Positions 31,868-44,111 of a stretch of DNA of 64,000 nucleotides are shown here, in pieces (position 1 is the first letter of the stretch; each line of letters begins with the position of its first letter). A program made the position numbers and the translations under genes. The notes beneath the pieces were generated by a model. The model ran no database searches, was not told where the DNA came from, and was given only the letters and a program-made list of their open reading frames with translations. Origin of the DNA: Rhodocollybia butyracea (lineage: Eukaryota; Basidiomycota; Agaricomycetes; Agaricales; Omphalotaceae); NCBI GenBank assembly GCA_015501585.1, contig JADNRY010000269.1:20576-84575 (forward strand). The letters run 5' to 3'.

Positions 31868-32960
31868 ACAAGGCCATATGTACGCGATAAAGACGATTAT
31901 GAAGAGGCGTGTCCTCGCGCATCAGGCCTTCAAGCTTCAAGAGCTGCAGCATACGTAGACAGAGCAGCTCGTGTTGAAGATTCAAGAGGATGGCAGCTGT
32001 GGACGAGAATGGGTCGCCTAATTCCAATAGCGTTGTCAAAGATCCGTTTGTGGTAAAGTTGTCGAGAGCTTTCACGATAGGGAGAATTTGTTTTTGGTTA
32101 TGGTAGATGGCCTTTCCCTAGAACGGGTAGTCTTGGTCGGGACCGAGTACGGTTCTATGCTGCTAAAATTGTCGAAAGCATCGAAGCGATCTCAAACCCG
32201 AGAACATTGAGAACATCGTGGCGCAGACCGGCATTTTGTGCTGACTGGTTTCGGGCTCTCCAAAGATTTCCCAGGCGGCGGGATGCAGTTACGGCTCCGC
32301 CGACGCCTTCAAGGTGGATCGTTAAGGACGGGTATGACATCGGGAGCGCGAATGCTGCGCGAATGACGGCGGATATGACTACGACATTCTGTGGACGGCA
32401 GAGTATCTCGCGTCAGAGCTATGAGATTGATTATTGGAGTTTTGGGACGCTGCTATATGAGATGCTGACCGGCATTGTGAATACCAGTCTCTTGGTTTCT
32501 TTTTTGCTGTTTTTACTCACGCGGCTACACCTTATAGACACCGTTTTACGCGAATAACCATTCGGATATGTATGTCCGGGTTCTGCACTCAACACCAAAG
32601 CCATTGATCTGTTCAGCTCAATTTCTTACGACAATACTTACTACAAGCGGAAATTCTGTCCTTCCGAACACTATCGTCGTCTATACGAAACTAGATGTGC
32701 ATGTCTATCAATGGGATTGGGAATCAGAATTGAAACGGGCTTGGGCACAGTCTCGGGGATGGGAATGTAACAAAGTCGATCAGTCGGAACCGGAACGCGA
32801 AGCTGCTGGGCCTGGGCATAAGAAGGAGAAAAAAAAACAGAAAAAAAACAGGAGAATGCGGAAAAGGTGCTCTCGGTTTTTCGACCCCAAGGCAAACTCA
32901 GGATTCTCTCTTCGTCTCCAACTCTCCATCTGTTCGTTCCTCTGTTGCTCTAATCCTTGC
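31868..32960 (+). pseudogene. Decayed duplicate of the AGC kinase
   Basis: Homology with the kinase starts abruptly at about 31868 ('ACAAGGCCATATGTACGCGAT', matching about 25766) and runs through 'CGTGTCCTCGCGCATCAGG', 'GATCCGTTTGTGGTAAAGTTG' and FPRRRDAVTAPPTPS. It continues to MTTTFCGRQSISRQ (disrupted APE region), 'YEIDYWSFGTLLYEMLTGI' and the intron that follows. Much of the catalytic-loop segment is deleted or frameshifted and the acidic tail is almost gone. Only its last part (QSEPEREAAGP, KKEKK) is left before the 3' UTR. It cannot encode an active kinase. Confidence 0.9.
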
Positions 32961-33320
32961 TGATTATCTTTACATGTTTGTACGTTTGCCTGTCACTCAC
33001 TCTGCTTTCCTTCCTTTCCTTCTATCTTTTCTCTCTTCCTCACCTGTTTTTTTGTCCGCGGAAATGTGAATCGTAATTCTATCGCTCCAGAACCAAACGA
33101 ACTACTAGAATCAATCGAGTCATTTATATGTCATGTGCTTGCAGTGGAGGCACTAGAAATATAAATGAAAGTACCGGACTGTACCCTACTTGATCTGGAT
33201 GAACGGTCTACGAAGTACAAAATACGAGCGAGTGAGTTGGCCTGATATGAATTTTTGCCGGCTAAAGACCGATACGGTGAAATATCCCCACTAGATTGCG
33301 AGCCCGTTTCCAGCGAAGGA

Positions 33321-34688
33321 TCACCCGTTCTGGGCTGGAGCTGCAGACGCTTGTTCCGAGCCCTGGACCAGGCGTGATAATATGTTGTGGCGTATGTAGG
33401 CCCATTGGGTGTCAAAACCCTCCATGAACTTCAGCCATTTCTCTCCCAGTGGATTTACTGACGGCGTCGGTTGCAGCTCGTCCCAGTTGATGTACGCTTC
33501 GTGGTGTTCTTCAAAAGTAGTCGCAGGATTCTTTCCAAGGATCATGAAAGGAGGGTTTCTCTCAGGGTATTCTTTTACAATGCCCACGTATGTTTGTGAA
33601 TGCAGGGCTGACAAAGCATATATGAGGAGCACAAAGAAAACCAGATTCAGCAGCAAGTGCTCACCATCTTGTTCTATCCACTCAAGACATAGACTTCCTT
33701 CAATACACTGGCCTACTGCAGCAAGTTTAAATATGACCGATGGCTGATTTCCCGGAAATAGGAGGTATGGGCCGTGATAGGTTATTCGGTCGTTCGAACC
33801 CCTATGCAACGCTCCATTGATCGCTGCGTTGAGGCCAGATCCAGTATAATCTGGGCCAGGTAATGGGTCACCGTCGATACCACTGATGAAAGTCACTCTG
33901 GGTCCTATAAAGTACGCCTTGAACTCGGCCAAAAGGTTTTCCCATTCTTCTCCCAATGCATCTATAACGAGGTCCGCTGTTTCTGAAACAGGTTTTCCCC
34001 ACTCTCCTTCGAAGTAGTTCGGGACTGGGTGACCTGGGCTAACGCCAATATACCTCTTCCCGAACCCCCCAGTAAGCGCTAGTTCTGTACCAAGCAAGTT
34101 GAGCATCTTTGCAGCTAGGAAAGCATTTATGAGGAACGCAAGGAAAACCAGACCCCAGAGCAAGTATGTACTCACAAGCTTTTGCGGCCCAGCCAAAACA
34201 TGGGCACTTTGGGATTCCTGTGATACTGAAATAAAGCCAGCGCCGCGCCGAGAAAATTGTTCTGATGGCGATGGATCATATAAGCCTTTCCATTCTATCT
34301 TGTAGCTATGCCATCCCATTCCGAAGATTTCTTCGAAGATTTGTTGTTCAAGCCATGCTCGGATCTCCCGGTAGTATCGGAAGGATCCGCCAGTTGTCGA
34401 GGTTTCACCTGTTCTACCATCAAGGAGGGTCACAGTGGCAATCGTCTATAAGATGTGGGCATTAGGTATAGTACGATTATAATAAAAACACATAGTTGCT
34501 ACGTGGGCTTTCTTGGCTAGTGGCTGGCCAACTATTTCGGGCGGGGTGTTGGGTCCCGGTCTCTTGCCCGTTATAGGCTTCGGGGCTAGTTTCCTCAGCC
34601 CGGCTGGGTTCTGGTTCATCGGTATAGGGGACACAGCAAGTATGAAGCTTGCTATGAGCGTAAAGAGAAGAAGAGAGCCTGAGCGCAT
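33321..34688 (-). CDS. Secreted protein with two internal CPCFGW modules (paralogue B), unknown function
   Basis: Paralogue of 29504-30868. ATG at 34688 gives signal peptide MRSGSLLLFTLIASFILAVS. A short Pro/Lys region (KLAPKPITGKRPGPNTPPE) precedes an intron ending TCTTATAG (about 34446). Module 1 (IATVTLLDGRTGE...CPCFGWAAKA) ends at a GTGAGT phase-1 intron (about 34175-34115), and module 2 (PRVTFISGIDGDPLPGPDY...GSLCLEWIEQDG) at another (about 33665-33610). The C-terminal part has TYVGIVKEYPER, a single PLGEKWLKFMEGFD unit and a longer tail (QGSEQASAAPAQNG) than paralogue A. The second module has lost the first Cys-Gly signature (CLEW for CLGW). Frame is kept throughout, so unlike the adjacent kinase copy this gene may still be functional. 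Confidence 0.7.
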
Positions 34689-37030
34689 TTTCGCGATAGA
34701 AATGAAGCTTGACCAGCAAGCTGGGAACTGAACGTTTGAACCGGAAGAATGACTGGGACATTTCCCTCACATAACCGCTTTTTATAACGGACAGGCATTA
34801 CTTATGAGGACCGTAGTCACGGTAGTGCAGGCTCGAGTGCCGTTCTTCGATATTTCAAATAGCTAGATGCGCGATTTCTTGCGCGATTTGAGACTCCGAC
34901 CTAGTAGTGGAGGGTAGTGGAAGGTAGTGGACTGGTAGCGGTAGTGGAAACGATGGGGGCACCTCTGGGCACCTCCGTAAGAGCTCTCTTCGAGGGCCTT
35001 GTCTCCGTAGATTCAGCCACAGCCTTACGTTTTTGAATTTCCCGGCGTTTAGAATTGCGTTGACTCTAAAGCCTTCCAAAGCGGGGCAGCCATATGTATT
35101 GCTCCAATTACATGCCTGGGATGGATAAGGATAAGCCTCCACAATGCTGTCCTCCACAACCCTGTGATCAGCACTATACGTTACACTATAAGACCGTCGC
35201 CTTGGCGTGTTTCGTTCTGTTTCGTTCCAAGGTCAATTACGATTTTGTCTCCCGTTTGCTACAGATGTCAGACATGTAGTATTGTCTTCAATCATTCATT
35301 GTGAAGCGAAAATACTGGAAATCTAATTATGTCGATTATGTCAAGACTCCAGTAAGAAAAGTCGTCCTCAGTACCCTCAATATTGTTGGTTTGTTTGAGG
35401 GTACTAGTCCAAAATGGGGTGAAGAAGATGTCATTGTATGTGTATGCGAGGGGTCTACGAGAGGAGTTTTTGTGAGGTGGAGGATGAGAAGCTGGAGGGC
35501 CGCATGGTTGCCTGAAAACAAAAAAGACGCGTCGGAAATGGCAGAATACACGGCGATGTCTGTAGTTTTGGAAGATTGAGGGATGAGATTGGTAAGAGAG
35601 GGTAAAAGGAGGATAAAAGGAGATCGGTACAAGAATTGTTGGATGGGCTGGTTTTGGTACGGACTAGTGGACGGCGGTATCATTGTAGCTCGAATTGGTT
35701 GAAAACTGGCTGTTGCTGGCTGCGAATCTAGTGTTGTGGCTGAGAATACGCGTTGTGCGCATTTCTGTTGTCAGTATATGTGTTCCTGTTGTCGCTGTAC
35801 AAGCATCTAGTACCGTCTGTTTTTGTCAATAGCGATGGCGATTATTGTTGAAGACATGATGCGAAGCGCGCGCGAATAGACGCCACGGCGCCTACCACGA
35901 CCATCTTGAACAGTCACCACCAGGTCACCACCTGAACTGGACGCTTGGCTGGTGGAACTTTATCCTCTCGTTTACACCTTCTTGTTCTTTTCATTTTTAT
36001 GATCTTTCTGTTGGAACAAGTGGTATTTCACGCCCTTCGAACATTTTCCATAATCTGTCACCGTAGTTATCACACCAGCCCCATTGGATCTCAATTAATG
36101 CTTGAATGGGAGGATAGAACCAACTGGGGCAAGGATTCGCGCATGGCCATTGCTCAGTATTGATGAAGCTAGATAAGATGCTCTTTCAAACTGCCGCCCG
36201 CCACCGGTAAAGCTTCTACCTTTGTTGATTGGCGTAGCTCATACTTGTGCTTTGTGCTTCCCAAGTCGTGTAAAATTCAGAAGGACCGGGGCACTTAGCT
36301 CCTTCAATCTATTTTATCCGATGGATCAGTATGTTGCGCTAGTCCTTCTTTTACCCGGGATTTTATTGGCATAGACTCTGACGCCGACAACAACCGATCT
36401 GAATGAAAGATTCTTCGTCTCTGGACCGTCGATCAATAAATTGTTCCCAGTCTTTATACCAACTTCTTTCCATTGCAGGAGCCCCGGACCACGATTTGCA
36501 CACCGAGATTGTGCAAAGTTCTCTTCATGTATTTACTAGTGGTACGTGTTCGAACACGTAGCCACGTTGAACTTGAAGTGCAATTGTAAACGATGGGCGC
36601 CATCTTCAGCGGAATTCGCGTCGCTAAAAACAGAAGTTGCCCCGTCTAAAAGATCGGGGATCGCCCCTCTACATGTTCATGCGACAGAAGAACCTAGATC
36701 ATGCGGTGAAAGGCGCAGCCAATTATCTTTTTCAGCAGAATGTCGATCCAGGGATCTTTGTGTGTCTCAGGACGCCTGCAAACGTCACAGCTGAGAGTCG
36801 TGTTCAACAAGCTTCGGTGATTTACAGCTGCCAGCGCGCACGGAATCCCTGATGCTCAAGATGTCATCCCTTAACTATGCACGTCTGAAAAGGACACCTA
36901 TGACAAGGAGGTTCATGAAATACAATTTTCTTGCATCGGTAAGTTTCAAGGCTGCGAGGTATGAAAGGAACAAGAAGATGGCTGAAGAGAGGTGCATAAT
37001 ATCCGAAATATTCTGCTCAATAGTATGCCT
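34689..37030. other. Right end of the duplicated block and unannotated DNA
   Basis: The part to about 35900 is the second copy of the spacer at 30870-31780. From 35900 to 37030 open frames occur on the plus strand (36546-36900) without recognisable domains. No tRNA or element boundary was identified. Confidence 0.35.
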
Positions 37031-37756
37031 TTACAGTTTGAACCACCGACGATCAGCGGTGGGCGAATGAACTTCTTGGCCATACAATCCTATCGTCCTT
37101 CTCTGTCGCTCAAGAACCAACAACGATACAACAACAAAATCAAGTGCTTCTTCTCCTCGTGCATCCAAAATGATGAGTCTCGCCGGTATGTAGTGTGGTC
37201 CAGTCTCTATTTCCTCTGGGGTAAGTCGTGAGTGGGGTATCCGCTGAGTTGGGCAGAAAGCAGCGATTGGATGTGCTTTATCGTCCTTTGAATAGAGCTA
37301 AGTAGACGAGAGCACATATGTAAGCTAGAAATTCGGAGATTGATGATGTTTGTAGATACCATGTGTCCTTTCCATTGGTGGGGTCGGAGAACGTCGCTGT
37401 GCTATAAAGCCCGGAAATTTGTTAATAAAGCAACGTTCAAGCTGAGGATGATCGAAATAAAAATACTTACTCATCTAAAGGAATTATACTCTTCTTCAAC
37501 CACCTACTCATCAACATCGGAGCTGCATTCCAAGTGTAAGCTTATTGGGCCAATTTTCTCTCCACTTCCACGAAGCGATAGTTTTTCCTACAGCAGACGA
37601 AACTGTTGTCAGTGCGGTAGACGATGTCGGGGATTTAAATTCGGTGTCGACGCGGTAGAAGAGTGCGCCGTTTCCGGCATCACTGATGCTGGTGTTGGAT
37701 GGGTTGTCGGGAGTGAGGAGGAGAGTCAGAGCGGTGTCTTCCTTGGTGGATGCCAT
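37031..37756 (-). CDS. DUF6593-family protein (one-base frame break)
   Basis: ATG at 37756 gives MASTKEDTALTLLLTPDNPS, then 'ISDAGNGALFYRVDTEFKSP' and 'TIASWKWRENWPNKLTLG', the DUF6593 core. The next segment in the neighbouring frame reads NAAPMLMSRWLKKSIIPLD, as expected in this family, so one base seems missing at about 37528-37532. Introns follow: GTAAGT at about 37468 to TATAG at about 37403 (joining to TATFSDPTNGKDTW), and GTATCT to CTTAG ending at about 37300. The last exon gives LYSKDDKAHPIAAF, then 'RLIILDARGEEALDFVVVSL' and stops at 37031. Expected family length is about 180-200 residues, so the whole fold is present. Function of the family is unknown. The gene is either recently broken or carries a sequence error. 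Confidence 0.85.
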
Positions 37757-38739
37757 TTGAGAGTGAGTATGTGAGTATGTGAGTATGTGAATGCGGTTCG
37801 AGTGAAGCTTTTGAAGACCATATTCGGCGCATGCCTGCGAGCAATGCAAAGCTATGTATTTAATTTTCCGGGGTTCAGTGGCAGAACTCGATGTACTGAC
37901 CTCATACCTACTTATAGCACGACAAGATCGCGGGGCCATCGGGATAGCAGTGATCGCAGTAATTGCCATGCAATGGCAACTAGACCAGCCATCAATGGCG
38001 ATTGATGCCAATAGATATGCCGACACGATGGCATAGAATGGCATCCCCAACTCCAACTCCATCGCTGTAGACTGTGTTCAGGCTCCAATCGACGAGTGTC
38101 ATAATCTGGTCATAATCGACTTGTGCTCCGGAGACAAGTTTAGTTTCGCTCTCGAATGAAAAGGAGTGTTTAACCTGTGACCTCGGTACTCGGTCCTGTC
38201 GCCAGCTCGAGAATCTCAACACGCAAATGCTCCTAGAACCCTACGTGCTAGCACTGTGAGTAGTAACCATCTACGCTTCTCTCCAGCATACTGAAATCGT
38301 ACTCAAGATTCATATATCACCTTGGTATTGTTCCAGGAGTAGCATCTGAATGAGCCAACCTCGTTACTTCACAGTGCACACATGAAAGCCCCTGAACTCT
38401 GTTGGGGTCAATATACCTTCTAAGTTTCCACCGTCCGGCACTCCCGCATCTTTACACTAACATCCTAGTCCGACAGACTGAAGGGGACAGAGGAAGAGAA
38501 ATCATCATCCGATTTTCATTATTTGGTCGAACTACTAAGCATATCGTTTTCCGGTTTCACCCCTAACGATCAACCACCAGATGTCTAGCAGACGACCACT
38601 TCCGAAAGAAGAAATAGATATCAGAAGTGAGATAAACAAAAACAAGATGCCGAGCTACGCTACTGGTAGTACTGGATACTAGAGTCTGATTTGTCTTGTG
38701 AGATCCATCTCAGAAACTGTTACAAGGAGAGTACTTTGC
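37757..38739. other. Intergenic, nothing recognised
   Basis: Presumed promoter of the DUF6593 gene on the left and the 3' flank of the peptidase gene on the right. No supported exon lies between them. Confidence 0.35.
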
Positions 38740-39750
38740 TCAAAATCCTCCGAGTGCAGGTGCATATCTAACAGCGACAGTGTTTCCATCAACAGAAGAC
38801 TGGGTCATGACTTCATCTTCCTCAAAATCGGGTGAGAACAGCTCAATATCAATGAGTGTAGCATCGCCGTCACCAGGTGTGACCTGGGCCCCGCTCAAAG
38901 TTGTAGCAAAAGCATCAGTGAAAGTGACCGTTCCCAGTTGGGCAATTCCGGATCACTGGTGTAGTCTTCAATAATCCACTCGGCGTTGGTTTGGCATAGG
39001 CTGGCGGTGCTGGATGTAACATTCACCGACATAGTGACATCCTTACTGTTTGTTGATGAGGGTCAAGGAGCCAGAGGTTGGAGTGAAGACGGTAGCGGTA
39101 GCGGTGATAGAATCCCCAACAGAGAGCGGAAATCCATCGAAGAAGTTAGCATCAGCGCTACGATAAGGGGATACAATGAGCGAATGTAATCGGAAGATTA
39201 AGAATAGAACTTACGGGAAGAACTCATACCAAGCTTAACAAAAGAGAAAGGAAGATTTAGGGTTAGGGTCACCAACTTCGTAGACTGAAAGCAAGTATCT
39301 GCTCACCATCGAAGGACTGTGTCTTTTCGTCACTAGCAACACAGAAATCGATTCCGGTCTGCAGAATAGCACCCTCACAGCCTGTACTACCGTCGATACC
39401 GACCCAGGCGGCAGCACATTCCATGACGTTGTCGTTGTCGGTTAGGACGTTGGGAACAGTAAATGTACCAGTAACCGATACATAAGTAGCCTGGTTATTT
39501 TGAGTCATTGCAGAGGATGGATAGATACGCTGGTACTCACTGTATCAGCAATTAGAATAGCACCCGCCCAGTTCGAACTGAGCTCTTCCTGAACGGCAAA
39601 CTCGTTTGTGGTCACCTTCGCCGCACTGATGAGGTTCGCGGGTTTACCCTGGCGGCGCGCTGTGCGAGTAGCCAGTCGTTCCTTACTGTTTGGAATGGCA
39701 AGTACAGCGGTAGCGAGAAGAGCTTGTACTAGTAGCTTAGCAGAAAACAT
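38740..39750 (-). CDS. Secreted glutamic peptidase G1 (eqolisin family), frame-broken
   Basis: ATG at 39750 gives signal peptide MFSAKLLVQALLATAVLAIP, then a propeptide and mature start SSNWAGAIL. After an intron (about 39540-39509), 'ATYVSVTGTFTVPN' and 'AAAWVGIDGSTGCEGAILQT' follow; the Q of AILQT aligns with catalytic Gln53 of scytalidoglutamic peptidase. Next come AWYEFF, 'GFPLSVGDSITATATVFT', and 'TNAEWIIEDY' with the catalytic Glu (Glu136). 'LGTVTFTDAFATTLSGAQV' precedes the C-terminal end at 38740. Both catalytic residues are kept. The frame breaks twice: near 39047 (LINKQ then stop, where SKDVTMSV should follow) and near 38950 (a missing G would give EDYTSGSGIAQLGTVTF). It is either a young pseudogene or intact with sequence errors. 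It would act as an acid protease outside the cell. Confidence 0.85.
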
Positions 39751-41604
39751 TGGTGGCAAATGTCAAGTAGATTTCCTGAAGAACTGATCAAAGATTTCAC
39801 GTAGCTTTTATACCTCGTAGTATGCAGGTCATTTAGTTACAGGTTCAATTGTCAGAAAAACATCAATCAAATTCAAATGGCTACACTATCTGATAAAAAT
39901 CGGAAGATACCTTGCTTTCTACAGCCTCAACCGATCTGTGCCGAGTACTAGACAGAGCGTAACGCGCATTGACGCGAGAACAACCGGCGGTAAGTAGGAT
40001 CAACTAGCAGTAAGTAGCTAGAGAATTCTACTCCTCCATCGCTGCCATGCGGACTAAATGCGCATGATAAGCACTAGAATTTGAAAACAACATGTATACT
40101 TGAACAAATCTAGGCGCTATACCTTATAATTACAACGCACATGTTAGAAGCTGTTAGAAGACTCCTCAGGCTGTCAGGACCATCTCGTCAGTCATTTAAA
40201 TCCGAGTGCTTTTCCCCACCCGGTTACTCTTCCCCGCCCGAAATATCCCCTCGGCCCCTCTGCTTTCATTCACTAAGTACATAGTCCATCCGAAAATCTA
40301 TTAGAGATCATCGATTATCCTCTCTAACATCCACAACGCACATAGGATAGAATTGGTACTTACCGTAGCATTCCGACCTGGAGCTAAACTTGCAGGCATC
40401 TTAGGGATAAGTTGATAACCGCTACATTGAAGTAATAGTAGTGGTTTGATGAACGCGATTACGAAGAGAAATAAATGTACAAATAGTAGGACAAAAAACA
40501 TACCTTTTTATCCTCAGAAAGTTTATATGATATTATATACGCACAAATTGTGGGTCTGGACCATATCGCTGTCGTTCTGTCGCAATCCTGGTCGTAATAT
40601 GCGAGCCTTTACATTTCTAGACTTTGCATTGTCAGTCCGCATAGTAGATTTGAGGATGAAAAAGACTTGCACGGACGGACGAAATGTCTATATATCTATC
40701 TCCAAGCTCATAAAGATTATATAACCAAGAACTCCGGCTCGAATGTGTTTTTTGACCTTGTCTTCAAGCACAGTTTTCTGGAAATTGTACTGCGCTAAGA
40801 TTGTTGTGAGTGAGAAGTTTGCGCTGTACATCTCATCTAAAGGAGGAGGAAGAAACCCTGGAGAAAGTCCGTCGATAATCATGGCAGCAAGAAACAAATT
40901 CCTAGGTCCCTGCGGCTCCGGTCCGGAACGGTACTTTGCGTCTATAGGCCACGGATGTTGAAAGTTACAAGAGAGTATTAATGCCTCACTGGCGATCCAC
41001 GTCAGCCTCATTAGCTTCACAAACGTTCTGCAGCCCAACACCTCTCAATGCTACTTGTAAAGCGACCTTGCCGCCTAGCTGATACCTTTGTACTTTTAAA
41101 ATAGACCGTTCGACGGTTTCATTTTCTTGGCTTTGAACAGACACGTACTACTCTCACGCAAAAAATTCTTTATTCAAGTTGTGGGCAGAGGGGTTTTATC
41201 AGTGCTTTTTGGACAAACTTGACCCTTTCAATATTCAATGAAAGCGAGAAGACTGTTAGAAGACTGTGTGCTTTTTATTTCAATATTCAAGATGTTCAAG
41301 AAGAGATTACATCTGGGTCTTTCACTTCGCAACCGCCACATACCCAAGGGGTTCAACGGCTTGGAAATACAATTATTACATCTGCACAATGTTCGATGAG
41401 CGATCTTGAGAGAAAGTTAGTAATACTGGGAAATGTATGCTTATAAACCGAGTTTTTATGTTTATAAGCATACATTTCCCGCTATCCCCGTTATTCCTCT
41501 AATTTTGAAGGCCAAATGTGGGTCAGGCAAAATTTTCATTATAAATTCCCCTCTGTACTGTTCCTCATCACTTCCATCCCCCACTTCTCACTTGCAAAAA
41601 TAAC
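39751..41604. other. Intergenic and start of AAD duplication block, copy 1
   Basis: From about 40960 the sequence is paralogous to 48640 onward ('GAATGCCTCACTGG', 'CTTGAACAGACACGTA' and 'TTCAAGAAG' words). A minus-strand open frame at 40688-41041 contains NFQKTVLEDK, which also occurs near 55480-55510 ('CTTGTCTTCAAGCACAGTTT' on plus), so a small unrecognised coding fragment is shared between these loci. Confidence 0.35.
41428..41480. repeat. Perfect 21-bp-arm hairpin
   Basis: GGGAAATGTATGCTTATAAAC and its exact reverse complement are separated by 11 nt. The paralogous copy (about 49120-49175) has a degenerate version. It lies upstream of the AAD pseudogene start and could be a small fold-back element. 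Confidence 0.85.
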
Positions 41605-43056
41605 ATGTCCTTAACACCCGCCCCTGCCCTCCTACTAAACTAGGTATGTTCTTCCTAGAAAAACTCAAGCATACATTGTTGTGATAGGCTCCTGAGGGTA
41701 AAAAGGCAGCAACGAGTATATTCCAGTTGTCCTCTCCATGACGGTCAGAAGAGAGAGACAAACAGATGCAGAAGCATCCGCTGACTACAGTTTTGTACCT
41801 ATGTAAGATTACAAGCTTGGAATGACAAATCCCAAATCCAACATACATTGATGATGGTGTCTGCATATAGGTGTATATAGAGTATTGAGCCACCATGCAG
41901 GCATTTGTGTCTCTCCGATTTGCCTCGGTGGATGAGCATCGGTGATCAGTGAAATGGGGTGCAACTTGAATTTCCCATCAATCAAAAGCTGGACTAATAA
42001 CTATTTTAACATGGGAGGCAACTTCATCAATACTACCCCCAATTGGTAAGTTCGAAGAGTGTTTCACTCTTTGCAGGTCATAATTCTAAGTTGTGGCTGT
42101 CAGTCAAGAAGAATCCTCAGAGAAATTCATCGGCGAATGGATGGAAAAATGAGGTAATCGCGACCAAGGTATATATCACCATATGCATATTTCCCCCCTT
42201 TGGCCCAACAAATATTGTAGTACACAACATCAGCAAAACGTGGGTGAACTGGAGCCGTTGTCAGGCACCATACAGCCAATTCCAGCATTGGACAGTGCCG
42301 GAAAGTGCCGGAAAGCGGCTCCCTGTGCATACACGTTTTGCTGATGAACCTGCTACAAGGTAGGCGACTCCAAGGTCACACAAAAGGTCTTGAACTACGT
42401 TGGCAAACAACGCCAAGACTCTCCATATCAGTGTCCATGATAGTTTACAAAAACTGCACACAAGTTACATTGACATCTTGTATGTGCACTGGTGGGACTG
42501 GGATATATCTGTAAAAGAGGTCATGGATAGTCTGCACAACCTTGTTGCATCTGGAAAAGTCATCTATCTTGGGGTGTCTGATACTCCGGCTTGGATAGTG
42601 GCACAAGCTAATCAATACGCTGAAGACCACGGAAAGACTCCATTTGTTGTTTATCAAGTTTGTGTGACATTCTTTGGGAGCTATTTCTTCTCTTTACTGA
42701 CATCTTGACTTAGGGAAATTGGAACGTCATGGACCGGTCCTTCAAACGGGACATCATTCCTATGGCTCGTTCTCTGGGTCTTGCCCTGGCTCCCTAGGGT
42801 GTCCTTGCGGGAGGCAAACTTTGTACCAATGAGGAAGAGCAGCGCTGTAGGGCAAGCGGGGAAAAAGGGCGCACTATGACTGGCGATTGGGAACGAACAG
42901 AGGAAGAAGTCAAGATGTCTCCTGTTCTTGAGAAAGTTGCCAAAGACATTGGAGCAAAAAGTATTTTGGGCGGGTGAGCCAGTATTCATCTTCTTCCATG
43001 ACTAAGCTTAATCTGAACGACTCGGGGTCGCCATTGCATATGTTATGCAGGAAACG

Positions 43057-44021
43057 GAGGCCTCTTGATCTTGTACCTAATTTTCGCTGTGCTGGCCAAT
43101 CCGACGAGCAAGGGGATGGGCTGTAAGCCGCACCCTGTATCCCGCACAGAAGATTAGCTGCCTTCAATCAACAGGATAGCCCATTAGTCTCAACACTACC
43201 TCCAGGCTGGAGAATCTGGACAGTGGGTTGGTTGGATTCGCTGGCATAGACCTGGATTACCCCAGCAGCTGACAGTCACGCTTGGGCTGTAGCTTCTTCT
43301 CAACAACTGAACCACCTCTTCCTTGCCACCAGTCTCTCCTTTTGTACCACACCTTACCCATATCTTAAATCCAACCTCGCTTCCTGGGCCTCGGCCCAAC
43401 ATTTGTATCGAGAACCCCACATGCTGAAACAGTGAAGAGATGCTCTGCGATGCTATGTGCTTGTCATTTGCCATACCTTGGCCATGGGTTGCTCCCTTGG
43501 CCTCGGCCCAACATTTGTATCGAGAGTCCCACATTCCATACAGATTTGCACTGCGGTGATGGAGTGTGCTTGTCATTTGCCATACCTTGGCTTTGGGTAG
43601 CTCCCTTGGCCTCGGCCCAACACTTGTATCGAGGATTCCACATTCCTATTACCCAGCGCTGCAACAGGGTGTGCTTGTCATTTGCCATACCTTGGACCCA
43701 TAGGAGGCTAGGAGGATGAAATGGGAAGGGCATGGGAAGGAGTGGGCTGCAAGAGCAAGGCGGAGACGGTGATTTCCTTTTATCCCCCTCTTATTTTAGT
43801 ACCACCTCACATATACATTATATTTCACCACACGGACACTTCTTCTACCGCCAACCAGTGTGTAATCTGGTCGGGAACTTGCTCCCACTTAGTCTCGTTG
43901 AAGGCAGAAATCCATCTACTATGACAGTCTCCTTATATGTGTAGTTCTCTCTCTGGTGTATACTCACTACCATACGCCGTTGCGCAAATGTGAATAAATA
44001 TGATTGAAAAAAAAAAAAAAA
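43057..44021 (+). mobile_element. Poly(A)-tailed retrocopy or SINE-like insertion with ~12-bp TSD
   Basis: 965 bp are inserted in the AAD pseudogene. They end in about 16 A, preceded 10-15 nt earlier by AATAAA (about 43993), and are flanked by ATGCAG(G/A)AAACG (43045-43056 and 44022-44033). The paralogue at about 50581 has one uninterrupted ATGCAGAAAACG. This is the signature of target-primed reverse transcription of a polyadenylated RNA. The body holds three diverged units (about 43385-43690) with 'GTGCTTGTCATTTGCCATACC' plus TTGG and 'CCTCGGCCCAACA.TTGTATCGAG'. No long protein is evident, so the source RNA is unknown. Confidence 0.88.
43385..43700. repeat. Tandem repeats of about 110-125 bp inside the retrocopy
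   Basis: Three units each carry GTGCTTGTCATTTGCCATACC, then GCTCCCTTGGCCTCGGCCC and AACATTTGTATCGAG. The spacing between units varies from about 108 to 125 bp. Confidence 0.8.
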
Positions 44022-44111
44022 ATGCAGAAAACGCCCTATGTATTCCCGATCATCGGAGGGCGCAAAATCGAAAACCTCAAAGACAACCTTGAGGCATTGG
44101 ATCTTACGCTA

